Of a stretch of 14,632 bases of DNA, positions 7,765-14,632 are shown one piece after another. Within the stretch, counting starts at the first letter, position 1; the number at the start of each line of letters is the position of its first letter. The notes under the pieces were generated by a model. It was given only the letters and a program-made list of their open reading frames with translations. It had not been told where the DNA came from and did not search any database. Origin of the DNA: Epsilonproteobacteria bacterium 4484_65. Its GTDB lineage: Bacteria; Campylobacterota; Campylobacteria; Campylobacterales; Sulfurovaceae. The translations under genes and the position numbers were made by a program. The stretch is from the NCBI GenBank assembly GCA_002085305.1, contig NATJ01000009.1, positions 1 to 14,632 on the forward strand. Reading direction: 5' to 3'.

Positions 7765-8226
7765 ATGTACAACCACACTGTTGTCTTTTTACATGTACTG
7801 TCAGCTTTTGTCTGGGTAGGTGGAATGATAGCCATGCGTGTGGTAGTACATCCTGTACTGCAAAGCATTGAAGATCCCAAGACCAAGCTGGGTAAAACTT
7901 TGGAGATCACCGGAAGACTTTTTCATCTGGTGATCCCTTTTATTGTAATGCTTTTGGCAACGGGATTAATGATGGCCATATCTTCCAAAGGACATTACGG
8001 TGATCTCAAATCACTTTTTCTTTCCAAAGAGATCATATGGACGATAATGACAGTGAATTTTACCTATATGTATCTTCAAAGAAGAGTGGCATGGAAACTG
8101 TTTGAAGTGGGAAAACTGCCTGAAGCCAAAGCAAAAGTAAGATTAATTCCAAATATGTTGTTGCCTGTTAATATTGTATTGGGGATTTTGGCACTTTGGT
8201 TAGGTTTGAGCCTAAGAGGTTTATAG
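7765..8226 (+). CDS. Four-helix integral membrane protein, CopD/HemJ-like, function unknown
   Basis: The 153-residue protein has about four membrane segments: roughly 5-28, 50-72, 88-106 and 129-150. The first carries FLHVLSAFVWVGGM, followed closely by HPVL, and the second carries RLFHLVIPF. A His in helix 1, a His after it and an Arg/His in helix 2 recall the CopD and HemJ (UPF0093) families. However, the HemJ signature after helix 1 (LPRLFVYH) is not present, so I do not call it protoporphyrinogen oxidase. It could bind haem or a metal. It starts 2 nt after the alaS stop, so it is almost certainly co-transcribed and perhaps translationally coupled. Maf follows after 15 nt. Confidence 0.65.
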   Translation: MYNHTVVFLHVLSAFVWVGGMIAMRVVVHPVLQSIEDPKTKLGKTLEITGRLFHLVIPFIVMLLATGLMMAISSKGHYGDLKSLFLSKEIIWTIMTVNFTYMYLQRRVAWKLFEVGKLPEAKAKVRLIPNMLLPVNIVLGILALWLGLSLRGL

Positions 8227-8241
8227 GGTGCAGTATATTAT

Positions 8242-8799
8242 ATGATACATCTTGCTTCCAATTCTGAAAGTCGTGCTTTACTGCTTCATAAGTTCGGTAT
8301 TGATTTCATTCAAAAATCTCCTGACTACGATGAAGACCAGATCACAACAGCCATTGCAAAAGATTTTGTTTACATAGCCAGTAAAGGTAAAATGGAAGCA
8401 GCAGTCAAAGAGTTTGGTCTGGAGATGCCTCTGCTTTGTGCAGATTCGGTCATTATGGCAGCTGACGGGAGCATTTTACGTAAAGCTAAAGATGTAAATG
8501 ATGCAAGGCGTATATTAAAGATACAAAGCGGCAGGACGATCTCTATTATATCATCCTTACATTTTAGAACCAAAGAGTTGTTGTTTGTTGATACTTCTGC
8601 AACATATTACCACTTTGCAGAGTTTGAAGATGAGGACATGGAAGCTTACCTTGAGAGTGGTCTCTGGAAAGGCAAAGCAGGAGCCTGTATGGTGGAAGGT
8701 TTTTGTAAAAAGTACATCCAGTCCGTTGAGGGATATGAGAGTACGGCAATGGGCTTGCAGGTTGAAGTTTTATTACCATGGTTAAAGGGTTTAAATTAA
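8242..8799 (+). CDS. maf: Maf family nucleotide pyrophosphatase
   Basis: Maf proteins are cytoplasmic house-cleaning pyrophosphatases that hydrolyse dTTP/UTP or modified nucleotides. The 185-residue protein shows the family outline: LASNSESR at 4-11 (for LASxSPRR), ADSVI at 67-71 with the probable catalytic Asp68 (for DTVV), a KA-KDVNDARRIL helix, SGRTISIISS, and GKAGACMVEG at 144-153. It departs from the textbook motifs at several points: Ser-Glu for Ser-Pro, Ser for Thr in DTVV, and AMGLQ where GLP is usual. It is therefore a divergent member whose substrate cannot be assigned. It sits between alaS and the PBP gene, as I recall for C. jejuni, which supports the call. The bioF-like ATG follows its stop directly. 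Confidence 0.82.
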   Translation: MIHLASNSESRALLLHKFGIDFIQKSPDYDEDQITTAIAKDFVYIASKGKMEAAVKEFGLEMPLLCADSVIMAADGSILRKAKDVNDARRILKIQSGRTISIISSLHFRTKELLFVDTSATYYHFAEFEDEDMEAYLESGLWKGKAGACMVEGFCKKYIQSVEGYESTAMGLQVEVLLPWLKGLN

Positions 8800-9894
8800 A
8801 TGTATGAAAATGAATTAAAAGCACTGAAAAAAGCTGGGCGATTTAGGGAGCGTAAGATTTATGACGTGAGACTGGATGATCTTGCTTCTAATGATTACCT
8901 GGGACTCTCACGCAATAAAAAGCAGTTCAAGAAAGCGGTAAAACTTGTGAATGAGTATACAACTGTAAGTTCAAAAGCAAGTATGCTTGTCAATGGATAT
9001 CATCCTATACATCGTATTTTTGAGAAGACTATGGCAGAGTACAATGGTTTTGAAGAAGGACTTGTTGTAGGTTCCGGATTTCTTGCCAATATGGCACTTA
9101 TAGAAGCGCTGGTTCGTAAAGGTGATATGCTGTTTATGGATGAAGAGTATCATGCTTCGGGTGTCATGGCATCCAAGCTACTTGGTGAACAGGTAGTTAC
9201 GTTTAAACATAATGATGTGGATGATCTGAGAGAAAAACTGGAAAAGTATCCGGCAAAAAGACAGATCATTGCAGTAGAGGGGGTCTACTCTATGAGCGGA
9301 GATCTTTGTGAAAAAACAATATTTTATCTTGCCAATGAAGTAAAGGCGATCATGATCGTAGATGAAGCCCACTCTGCGGGAGTTTTGGGTAAGGAACTCC
9401 TGGGAATCTTTGAATATTACGGTCTTGCCATCAATGAAAGACATATCAAGATGGGGACACTGGGCAAGGCATACGGTTCATACGGGGCGTATATTTTGGC
9501 TTCAAAAAATGTCATAAGCTTCTTAGAAAACAGAGCAAAGCCTATTATCTACTCTACTGCACCTTCTGTTTTTGATACTGCATTGGCATTGGTTAACCTG
9601 GAGCACATACGTAAAAATGCAGCAAAATATACCAGGAAGATACTGGAGCGACAAAAGATTGTAAGTAAACAGTTGGGTATCCCTTGTCAAAGTTTGATCG
9701 TACCTATGGAGATGCCAAATAATGAGCAGACACTTTTTGTACAAAAAGGACTGATGGAACAAGGTTATTTAGTAGGAGCCATACGACAACCCACAGTAGA
9801 GAAGCCTATCATGAGAGTGATACTTAATTTGGGTGTATCGACACAGAAGATAAGACATGTATTGGCACTCATTAGCCATAACACGATACAATAG
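8800..9894 (+). CDS. bioF: PLP-dependent acyl-CoA:amino acid condensing enzyme, probable 8-amino-7-oxononanoate synthase
   Basis: This is an α-oxoamine synthase, fold type I. BioF condenses pimeloyl thioester with L-alanine, releasing CO2, in the first committed step of biotin ring assembly. Length is 364 residues (E. coli 384). Visible motifs are NDYLGLS at 31-37, GSGFLANMA at 91-99, His118 that would stack on PLP, FKHNDV at 135-140, EGVYSMSGD at 160-168, DEAHSAGVLG at 188-197 with the Asp that binds the PLP nitrogen, GTLGKAYG with Schiff-base Lys223, IYSTAP, and VGAIRQPTV near the end. The segment usually reading GSGGSR is SSKASMLVNGY here, so substrate use may differ. Kbl (2-amino-3-ketobutyrate CoA ligase) is the main alternative. 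No other bio gene is present. It abuts maf and lies 28 nt before the PBP gene. Confidence 0.77.
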   Translation: MYENELKALKKAGRFRERKIYDVRLDDLASNDYLGLSRNKKQFKKAVKLVNEYTTVSSKASMLVNGYHPIHRIFEKTMAEYNGFEEGLVVGSGFLANMALIEALVRKGDMLFMDEEYHASGVMASKLLGEQVVTFKHNDVDDLREKLEKYPAKRQIIAVEGVYSMSGDLCEKTIFYLANEVKAIMIVDEAHSAGVLGKELLGIFEYYGLAINERHIKMGTLGKAYGSYGAYILASKNVISFLENRAKPIIYSTAPSVFDTALALVNLEHIRKNAAKYTRKILERQKIVSKQLGIPCQSLIVPMEMPNNEQTLFVQKGLMEQGYLVGAIRQPTVEKPIMRVILNLGVSTQKIRHVLALISHNTIQ

Positions 9895-9911
9895 TGGACT
9901 TCTAAAATGAT

Positions 9912-9917
9912 AAAGGT
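9912..9917 (+). promoter_or_regulatory. Ribosome binding site supporting a GTG start for the PBP
   Basis: AAAGGT lies 5 nt before GTG at 9923. An in-frame stop at 9911-9913 rules out a longer protein. The overlapping ATG at 9921 is in another frame and soon stops. Confidence 0.6.
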
Positions 9918-9922
9918 AATAT

Positions 9923-12091
9923 GTGTTCAATAGTCTGATTAAAGGTTCCATTATCTTGGCAATAATTTTTGCTATAGCTTTGAGTGCTGCATTTATCTAT
10001 GCGTATGAAGAGATCTCTCTGGATGCTGAGAAGCTTATCAACTATAAACCAGAGACATCCTCTGTCATACTGGATAGAAACGGTGAAAAACTAGCCTATG
10101 TCTTTAAGAAACAACACCGTCTTTATGCCCGCTATGATGAACTTCCCAGCTACCTTGTTGAAGGGCTTATCGCTATGGAAGATACAAAGTTCTTTGAACA
10201 TAATGGTGTTAATCCGGATGCGATTTTAAGAGCCATAGTTAAAGACATTCAGGCCGGAAGTTTTGTAGAAGGTGGAAGTACACTGACGCAACAGCTTATT
10301 AAAAATAAGATCCTTACCAATGAAAAGAAACTGGCGCGTAAGATCAAAGAGGCGATCCTGGCACTCAAGATAGAACATGAATTGAGTAAAGAAGATATCA
10401 TTGAGCGATATCTTAATGAAATTTCCTATGGTAACAACTACTTTGGGGTTAAGACCGCTGCTAACGGCTACTTCCATAAAGAACTAAATGAGCTTACACT
10501 TAAAGAATCAGCCATTTTGGTGGGCTTACCCAATGCACCAAGCTACTACAATCCGCTTAAACACTATAAGCGTGCTTTGAATCGTGCAAACAATGTACTG
10601 TATCGTATGAAAAGTATTGGATGGCTCTCACAAAATGATTATCTTAAAGCAGTGAAAGAATCACCTAAGGTCTATAAAACGTCACTCACACAAAATATTG
10701 CACCTTATATCGTGGATGAAGTGTTGAGACGTTTTAAAGGAAAACTTGGAGATGTCCGTACGGGTGGCTATCAGATCTATACCACTATAGATATGAAACA
10801 ACAAGCTATTGCACAAGAGGCAGTCTCTTTTTCTTATAAAAAAGCATTGAAGAAATACAAAGAGAAACCGGAGACTTCTACACTCAATGCGGCATTTGTA
10901 GCGGTGGAGAGTAAAACTGGTGATATTTTGGCTATGGTAGGTGGAGTAGACTATAAAAAGTCTGCATTCAACCGTGCAACCCAGTCACTGAGACAACCGG
11001 GTTCTGCATTTAAACCGTTCATCTACCAAACTGCGTTAGATATGGGGTATAACCCCGCAAGTCCTTTAACGGACCTGGCAAGAACATTCCAGTATTACTA
11101 TAAAGGTAAACCGAAGGTCTGGTCACCAAAAAACTATGAGCGGGACTTTAAAGGATTTATTTCTTTAAGAGAGGCATTGGTACATTCCAGAAACCTTGCG
11201 ACCATCAATCTTGTTTCAGATCTGGGTGTAAATACGATCCGTAAGCGCTTGGCATTTTTGGATGTACCTCATATTCCAAGAGATATGTCTATTGCTTTGG
11301 GAAATCTTGGTTTAAGTCCTATGAAAATGGCACAGATATTTTCAGTATTTGCCAATGGTGGACATATGATCGAGTCGAGATTGGTCAGTAAGATCATCTC
11401 TAAAGAGGGTGCTGTTATTTACGCAACACGTCCAAAAGAGATTGCTAACTTTACTACACCGGAACAGGCATACCTCATGACAGATATACTCAAAGATGTC
11501 ATCAAGAGAGGTACAGGTAGAAATGCACGTGTAGAAGGGTTGGAACTTGCAGGAAAAACGGGTACGACCAACAATGGTGTAGATGCCTGGTTCTGTGGAT
11601 ATTCACCTACGATCGAAGTAATAAGCTGGGTGGGACGTGACAATAATAAACCCATAGGACGCAAAGCAACTGGTGGTGCTCTTGCTGCACCTGCTTTTGC
11701 ATACTACTATAAAAAACTGATCGAACTCTACCCTGATACAAAACGATCTTTTGATATACCAAAAGGGGTATTTAGAGGAGAGTACGAAGGCAAGAGTGAA
11801 CTTTATACTGCAAACTCACCACTTCCTAAACTTAAAAAATCTGAAAATGAGTTTGAACGTATGCTTGGTGGAGATGATGATGAAAATGAGGAAGACATCA
11901 GTCCTGAATATGAAATAGATATGGAAGAAGATATCAGTCCGGAAGAAGATATAGGATTGGCGGAAACGATTAATATAGATGATGATCCTAATGATCTAAT
12001 AGAGTCCCAGGAAGAGGAGGGTGATCCGTTGCACCCTAAAAGAAAGGTACCTAAAACACCGGTTTCAGAGGATAGTGGGACACTGTTCTAA
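9923..12091 (+). CDS. mrcA: Bifunctional class A penicillin-binding protein (PBP1A type)
   Basis: This inner-membrane enzyme polymerises lipid II and crosslinks the glycan strands. It has 722 residues and a GTG start. One membrane helix (about 8-28) is followed by the GT51 domain: EDTKFFEH with catalytic Glu86, GGSTLTQQLIKN at 118-128, RKIKEAI, then ERYLNEISYGNN at 161-172 and ESAILVGLPNAPS. The transpeptidase domain has SAFK with Ser361 and Lys364, SRN at 422-424 and KTGT at 545-548. After about residue 640 comes an acidic tail containing two copies of EEDISPE (656-662, 668-674), then a basic stretch (HPKRKVPKTP). In C. jejuni the equivalent gene is called pbpA. Its stop overlaps the next ATG by 1 nt (TAATG). 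Confidence 0.94.
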   Translation: MFNSLIKGSIILAIIFAIALSAAFIYAYEEISLDAEKLINYKPETSSVILDRNGEKLAYVFKKQHRLYARYDELPSYLVEGLIAMEDTKFFEHNGVNPDAILRAIVKDIQAGSFVEGGSTLTQQLIKNKILTNEKKLARKIKEAILALKIEHELSKEDIIERYLNEISYGNNYFGVKTAANGYFHKELNELTLKESAILVGLPNAPSYYNPLKHYKRALNRANNVLYRMKSIGWLSQNDYLKAVKESPKVYKTSLTQNIAPYIVDEVLRRFKGKLGDVRTGGYQIYTTIDMKQQAIAQEAVSFSYKKALKKYKEKPETSTLNAAFVAVESKTGDILAMVGGVDYKKSAFNRATQSLRQPGSAFKPFIYQTALDMGYNPASPLTDLARTFQYYYKGKPKVWSPKNYERDFKGFISLREALVHSRNLATINLVSDLGVNTIRKRLAFLDVPHIPRDMSIALGNLGLSPMKMAQIFSVFANGGHMIESRLVSKIISKEGAVIYATRPKEIANFTTPEQAYLMTDILKDVIKRGTGRNARVEGLELAGKTGTTNNGVDAWFCGYSPTIEVISWVGRDNNKPIGRKATGGALAAPAFAYYYKKLIELYPDTKRSFDIPKGVFRGEYEGKSELYTANSPLPKLKKSENEFERMLGGDDDENEEDISPEYEIDMEEDISPEEDIGLAETINIDDDPNDLIESQEEEGDPLHPKRKVPKTPVSEDSGTLF

Positions 12092-12714
12092 TGTCGAAAA
12101 TAGAGATCATTTTTGTTGTGGATCCCATGTGTTCATGGTGTTGGGGATTTGCTCCTGTTATAGAACAATTATGTGCAACACAATCTGATACATATGATTT
12201 TTCACTTGTAGTGGGTGGTTTGCGTACTAAAGGTGAGATGACTTGGGATGAATCATCCAAAAGATATCTCAAGGGACATTGGGAAGAGGTAGCAAAGAGA
12301 ACAGGACAACCTTTTTCCAACGTATTATTTGAAAAAGAAGACTTTGAGTATGATACCTATCCTGCTTGTAAAGCTGTAGTTGCAGTACGTGAACTTTGGG
12401 GTGATGAGAAGAGTTTTGATTATCTTCATCGTGTGCAAAAAGCGTTTTATGATGAGGGTAGAGATATTACGAAATTGGATGTATTATCTGAATTACTGGA
12501 AGAAACAGGTGGAGATGTAAAATCTTTTAGAGACTTTTATCAAACACCAAGGGCTGAACTTTTGATGCAGCATGATTTTGCTAAAGCCCGTTCTATGGGA
12601 GCCAATGCTTTTCCTTCAGTTGTCATCATAGATGAAGATGGGCATATGGTATGTCAAAAAGGTTACCGTACATTTTTGGAGATGGAAAAATTACTAAAGG
12701 AAGAAGATGCATAG
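12091..12714 (+). CDS. DsbA/FrnE-like thioredoxin-fold oxidoreductase, probably cytoplasmic
   Basis: The 207-residue protein starts with a β-strand (IEIIFVVD) and then PMCSWCWGF, giving a CXXC redox site at Cys14-Cys17. This is the pattern of the FrnE-like branch of the DsbA family. A helical insertion follows, and the cis-Pro loop is ANAFPSVV with Pro175. There is no signal peptide, so it should act in the cytoplasm, as a disulfide reductase/isomerase or as a glutathione transferase kappa-like enzyme. The substrate is unknown. It overlaps the PBP stop by 1 nt and the antiporter start by 8 nt, so it is translationally coupled to both. Confidence 0.8.
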   Translation: MSKIEIIFVVDPMCSWCWGFAPVIEQLCATQSDTYDFSLVVGGLRTKGEMTWDESSKRYLKGHWEEVAKRTGQPFSNVLFEKEDFEYDTYPACKAVVAVRELWGDEKSFDYLHRVQKAFYDEGRDITKLDVLSELLEETGGDVKSFRDFYQTPRAELLMQHDFAKARSMGANAFPSVVIIDEDGHMVCQKGYRTFLEMEKLLKEEDA

Positions 12715-14014
12715 TTTTGCACCAGAGATCATACTGATAACCATATTGGGATTGGTGGTCTTTTCAGATGCTGTTGCCAATAAACTGAAGATCCCTTCAG
12801 TCTTTCTTTTGCTTATAGGCTCGTACACGATCTACACCTATGTGCCGATGGCTGTACCTATAGATCTGAAACAGTACTTTGATACGATCATTTTGTTCTG
12901 TATTCCTCTCATCTTTATGGGAGATGCCCTGCATTTGCATTTTTCTGACATCAAAAAATACGGGTGGGATATCTTTTACCTTGCGGTTTTGGCAGTAGCA
13001 CTCTCTATCTCTGTGGGTGCAAGTATGTATTACTTTGGTGTATTTGAAGGTTTGACATTGGGTGCATATGTTTCACTTTTTGCTATCAATATGGCTACAG
13101 ATGCTGTATCTGTACAGTCGATACTCTCTAGGTTTAAAGGTATTTCTCACCATATTAAAGTACTTATAGAGGGTGAGTCTCTGGGGAATGATGCCACTGC
13201 AGTCATCGCCTTTTTCTTCATAGGACTACCATGGATGATGAGTGGTGAGATAGATGCTGGTCATGCTGCTATGGATGCACTGCGTGTATTTGTAGTCAGT
13301 ATAGGTATAGGTACGGCTATAGGGTTTGTTTTTTATATGCTGATGAAACTCTTTTCAGATAGAAGAGGCGAGTTCTTCGCTTTTATCATAGAAGCGTATC
13401 TTGCCTATGTTGTGGCGGAAGAGATGCATGTGAGTGGTATATTGACACTTATTGTAGCTATTGTCGCAACCAAGGCTTGGATAGATTCAGATATAAAAGT
13501 CCTAGAAGAAGGTGAAGCACAAAAAAGCAAAAGTTTTATGCGTAAGCTACGTTTGAGTAATATTCATGCAACAACCACAGAAAGACTGGAATACATCTAC
13601 GAAATGGCAAAAGAATTCGGATACATTGCTGCAGTTATGATATTTTTTGTACTAGCAGAGATGGTTAGTGTGGAGAAACTCTGGCAGTACAAAACGGAGA
13701 TACTCATCATGTTTGGTATCACAACACTCATCCGTGCCATTTCTATGGCAAAGTTTGCTTTTTGGGGTAACAACGTTAGACATATCGCACCTGTAGGGAC
13801 AGAGGGTTGGTTCATCCTTACCTTCTCGGGTATGAAAGGTGCCTTGTCCATTATTTTGGTACATATGATACCAGCGTCATTTGAACACAAGGAGTTTTTT
13901 GAAGTTGTGACTACGGGTGTGGTAATGATGTCTATTTTTGTCTATGGAACTACGCTTTGGACGTACTTTATGTTTTTTAAGAAAGAGAAAGAAGCTTCTA
14001 TTTTTATGAAGTAG
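12707..14014 (+). CDS. CPA1 family cation/proton antiporter (NhaP-like)
   Basis: This inner-membrane antiporter exchanges Na+ or K+ for H+ and would serve pH and ion homeostasis. The 435 residues form about 12 membrane helices with almost no soluble C-terminal domain. Motifs are ATDAVSV at 130-136, where CPA1 proteins usually read TDPV, EGESLGNDATAV at 155-166 with the Asn161-Asp162 ion-binding pair of electroneutral CPA1 exchangers, and GMKGALS from Gly375, matching the usual GxRGA motif near the end. The Pro-to-Ala change lies in the unwound helix at the ion site and might alter selectivity. The start follows a good AAAGGAAG site located inside the preceding gene. It is the last gene of the cluster and is convergent with the lipoprotein gene on the minus strand. 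Confidence 0.87.
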   Translation: MHSFAPEIILITILGLVVFSDAVANKLKIPSVFLLLIGSYTIYTYVPMAVPIDLKQYFDTIILFCIPLIFMGDALHLHFSDIKKYGWDIFYLAVLAVALSISVGASMYYFGVFEGLTLGAYVSLFAINMATDAVSVQSILSRFKGISHHIKVLIEGESLGNDATAVIAFFFIGLPWMMSGEIDAGHAAMDALRVFVVSIGIGTAIGFVFYMLMKLFSDRRGEFFAFIIEAYLAYVVAEEMHVSGILTLIVAIVATKAWIDSDIKVLEEGEAQKSKSFMRKLRLSNIHATTTERLEYIYEMAKEFGYIAAVMIFFVLAEMVSVEKLWQYKTEILIMFGITTLIRAISMAKFAFWGNNVRHIAPVGTEGWFILTFSGMKGALSIILVHMIPASFEHKEFFEVVTTGVVMMSIFVYGTTLWTYFMFFKKEKEASIFMK

Positions 14015-14035
14015 GATAAGGTAATACCTTATCCT
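14013..14035. terminator. Hairpin between convergent genes, likely bidirectional terminator
   Basis: AGGATAAGGT (14013-14022) and ACCTTATCCT (14026-14035) form a perfect 10-bp stem around AAT. The gap between the two genes is only 20 bp. The outer stem bases are shared with the antiporter's TAG and the lipoprotein's TAA. No long U-run follows on either strand, so efficiency is uncertain. Confidence 0.5.
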
Positions 14036-14433
14036 TAAACATCAGCACCGATAACACAGGCTTTATCACCTTGGGCAGACTCAAAGTCTGTGATGTTACC
14101 GTTGCTCTCATGATCTAGCCAGTAAACGAGATCTTCTTCAAAACATGTAGGATTTGTATCACTGATAGATCCTGTTGGTTTATTGTAGGTGGCACAGGTC
14201 ACACCTAGTTCAGTTACCAGTACTTCCGGGTTTTCGAAATCATTACTGATCAGTCCTTTTTTGATCGTGAAACATGCTGTACGATTAACGTTGTTAATAA
14301 TGACTACTTTGTCTTTTACTTTCATGGTATCGGCAGTTACTTCTCCACTGATAGCATCATTGATGGCATCATCAACAGCACTGCATCCTGTAAATACCAA
14401 TACACTTATTATTGCTAAACTTATTTTTTGCAT
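14035..14433 (-). CDS. Small Cys-rich lipoprotein, function unknown
   Basis: The 132-residue protein has a lipoprotein signal peptide with lipobox FTGC, so Cys17 would be lipidated. The mature part begins with a short acidic helix (AVDDAINDAISG). A compact domain follows with four cysteines at 54, 80, 97 and 126, enough for two disulfides. I do not recognise the family. A good ribosome site (AAAGGAT, 7 nt before the ATG) and an extended -10 box support expression. It is convergent with the antiporter and shares the intervening hairpin. It shows no sequence similarity I can see to the lipoprotein at 4599-5027, apart from being small, Cys-containing and acidic. Confidence 0.7.
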   Translation of the reverse strand: MQKISLAIISVLVFTGCSAVDDAINDAISGEVTADTMKVKDKVVIINNVNRTACFTIKKGLISNDFENPEVLVTELGVTCATYNKPTGSISDTNPTCFEEDLVYWLDHESNGNITDFESAQGDKACVIGADV

Positions 14434-14453
14434 TATTTTATCCTTTGATTTAA

Positions 14454-14462
14454 ATTATATCA
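14454..14462 (-). promoter_or_regulatory. Extended -10 promoter for the minus-strand lipoprotein
   Basis: The minus strand reads TGATATAAT, identical to the box at 4079-4087. It lies 20 nt before the ATG at 14433, leaving a leader of about 14 nt. No -35 is visible. Confidence 0.55.
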
Positions 14463-14515
14463 AGAGAGGGCAAGAAAGGACTTAATGAGAGTGTTTTTTT
14501 GAAATGAATTAGAAG

Positions 14516-14541
14516 TATTCCCAAGCAAGAGCCTGGGAATA
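14516..14541. repeat. Strong inverted repeat (hairpin) near the right edge
   Basis: TATTCCCA pairs perfectly with TGGGAATA. Inside, after one A·C mismatch, GC pairs with GC around an AAGA tetraloop. It might end a gene reading in from outside the window or be part of a structured RNA. No U-run follows. Confidence 0.45.
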
Positions 14542-14542
14542 A

Positions 14543-14600
14543 GGGTAGAGCATTTAATCTCTTAGCAAGAGTAAGTCGTTTTGAATTCAAATCCTGTTGG
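14543..14600 (+). other. Degenerate tRNA-like stretch, possible tRNA remnant
   Basis: Landmarks in tRNA order are GGGTAGAGCA (D-arm 3' half) at 14543-14552, a small hairpin CTCTT-AGC-AAGAG at 14559-14571, GTCG at 14575-14578 (variable-loop position) and TTCAAATCC (T-loop) at 14586-14594. The antisense reading contains QDLNS, like the spurious QDLNLRP peptides produced by antisense tRNA genes. However, the T-stem does not pair, the spacing is about 6 nt too long and there is no matching acceptor or D-stem. It is therefore not a functional tRNA as far as I can fold it. The rest of 14434-14632 holds no gene I can support. Confidence 0.2.
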
Positions 14601-14632
14601 TCTGGCTTCATCTGGCCAAACTTGAGATTCAT

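Noticed and set aside
14450..14632. A 60-codon open frame on the minus strand running to the right edge
   Set aside because: Its translation looks like an antisense tRNA reading and has no domain pattern. It also overlaps the hairpin at 14516-14541 and the lipoprotein promoter, so I treat it as spurious.
1..14632. Defence system, CRISPR array, insertion sequence or prophage
   Set aside because: I looked for direct-repeat arrays, transposase or integrase motifs, and nuclease or toxin genes on both strands and found none. Almost all the DNA is accounted for by housekeeping genes.

Overview
The window is an AT-rich stretch of bacterial chromosome, almost entirely protein-coding. It most likely comes from a member of the Campylobacterota (Epsilonproteobacteria), perhaps a Sulfurovum-like organism. 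Three things suggest this: the order alaS–maf–class A penicillin-binding protein, which as I recall is the order in Campylobacter jejuni; the adjacent ftsW-murG pair; and promoters that look like extended -10 boxes (TGATAAAAT or TGATATAAT) with little visible -35. The species assignment is inference.

Layout. (1) 1-1712, minus: ftsI, a class B PBP, cut by the left edge. (2) 1713-1799: a compact divergent promoter region. (3) 1800-3991, plus: ftsW-murG, overlapping by 4 nt. (4) 4126-5027: two small exported proteins, a cytochrome c'-like haem protein and a lipoprotein built from two copies of a Cys-pair module, each with its own probable promoter. (5) 5189-14014, plus: a tight seven-gene cluster, alaS – CopD/HemJ-like membrane protein – maf – bioF-like – class A PBP – FrnE/DsbA-like oxidoreductase – CPA1 cation/proton antiporter. 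(6) 14035-14433, minus: a second small Cys-rich lipoprotein, convergent with the antiporter, with a hairpin spanning the short gap. (7) 14434-14632: no convincing gene; it holds the lipoprotein promoter, a strong hairpin and a degenerate tRNA-like stretch.

How the genes work together. The left part serves septal peptidoglycan synthesis: MurG makes lipid II, FtsW polymerises it and FtsI crosslinks it. The right cluster adds a bifunctional PBP1A-type glycosyltransferase/transpeptidase. It co-transcribes this with alanyl-tRNA synthetase, a Maf nucleotide pyrophosphatase, a biotin-type PLP enzyme, a thiol oxidoreductase and an ion antiporter. These products share no single pathway, so the cluster is best read as a housekeeping operon.

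I found no defence system, CRISPR array, insertion sequence, prophage or obvious new multi-gene system. The most unusual details are a short A+T-rich repeat that seems to have been inserted in frame in alaS, the face-to-face ftsI/ftsW promoters, the duplicated Cys-pair lipoprotein, the acidic repeated tail of the PBP, and the tRNA-like remnant at the right end.
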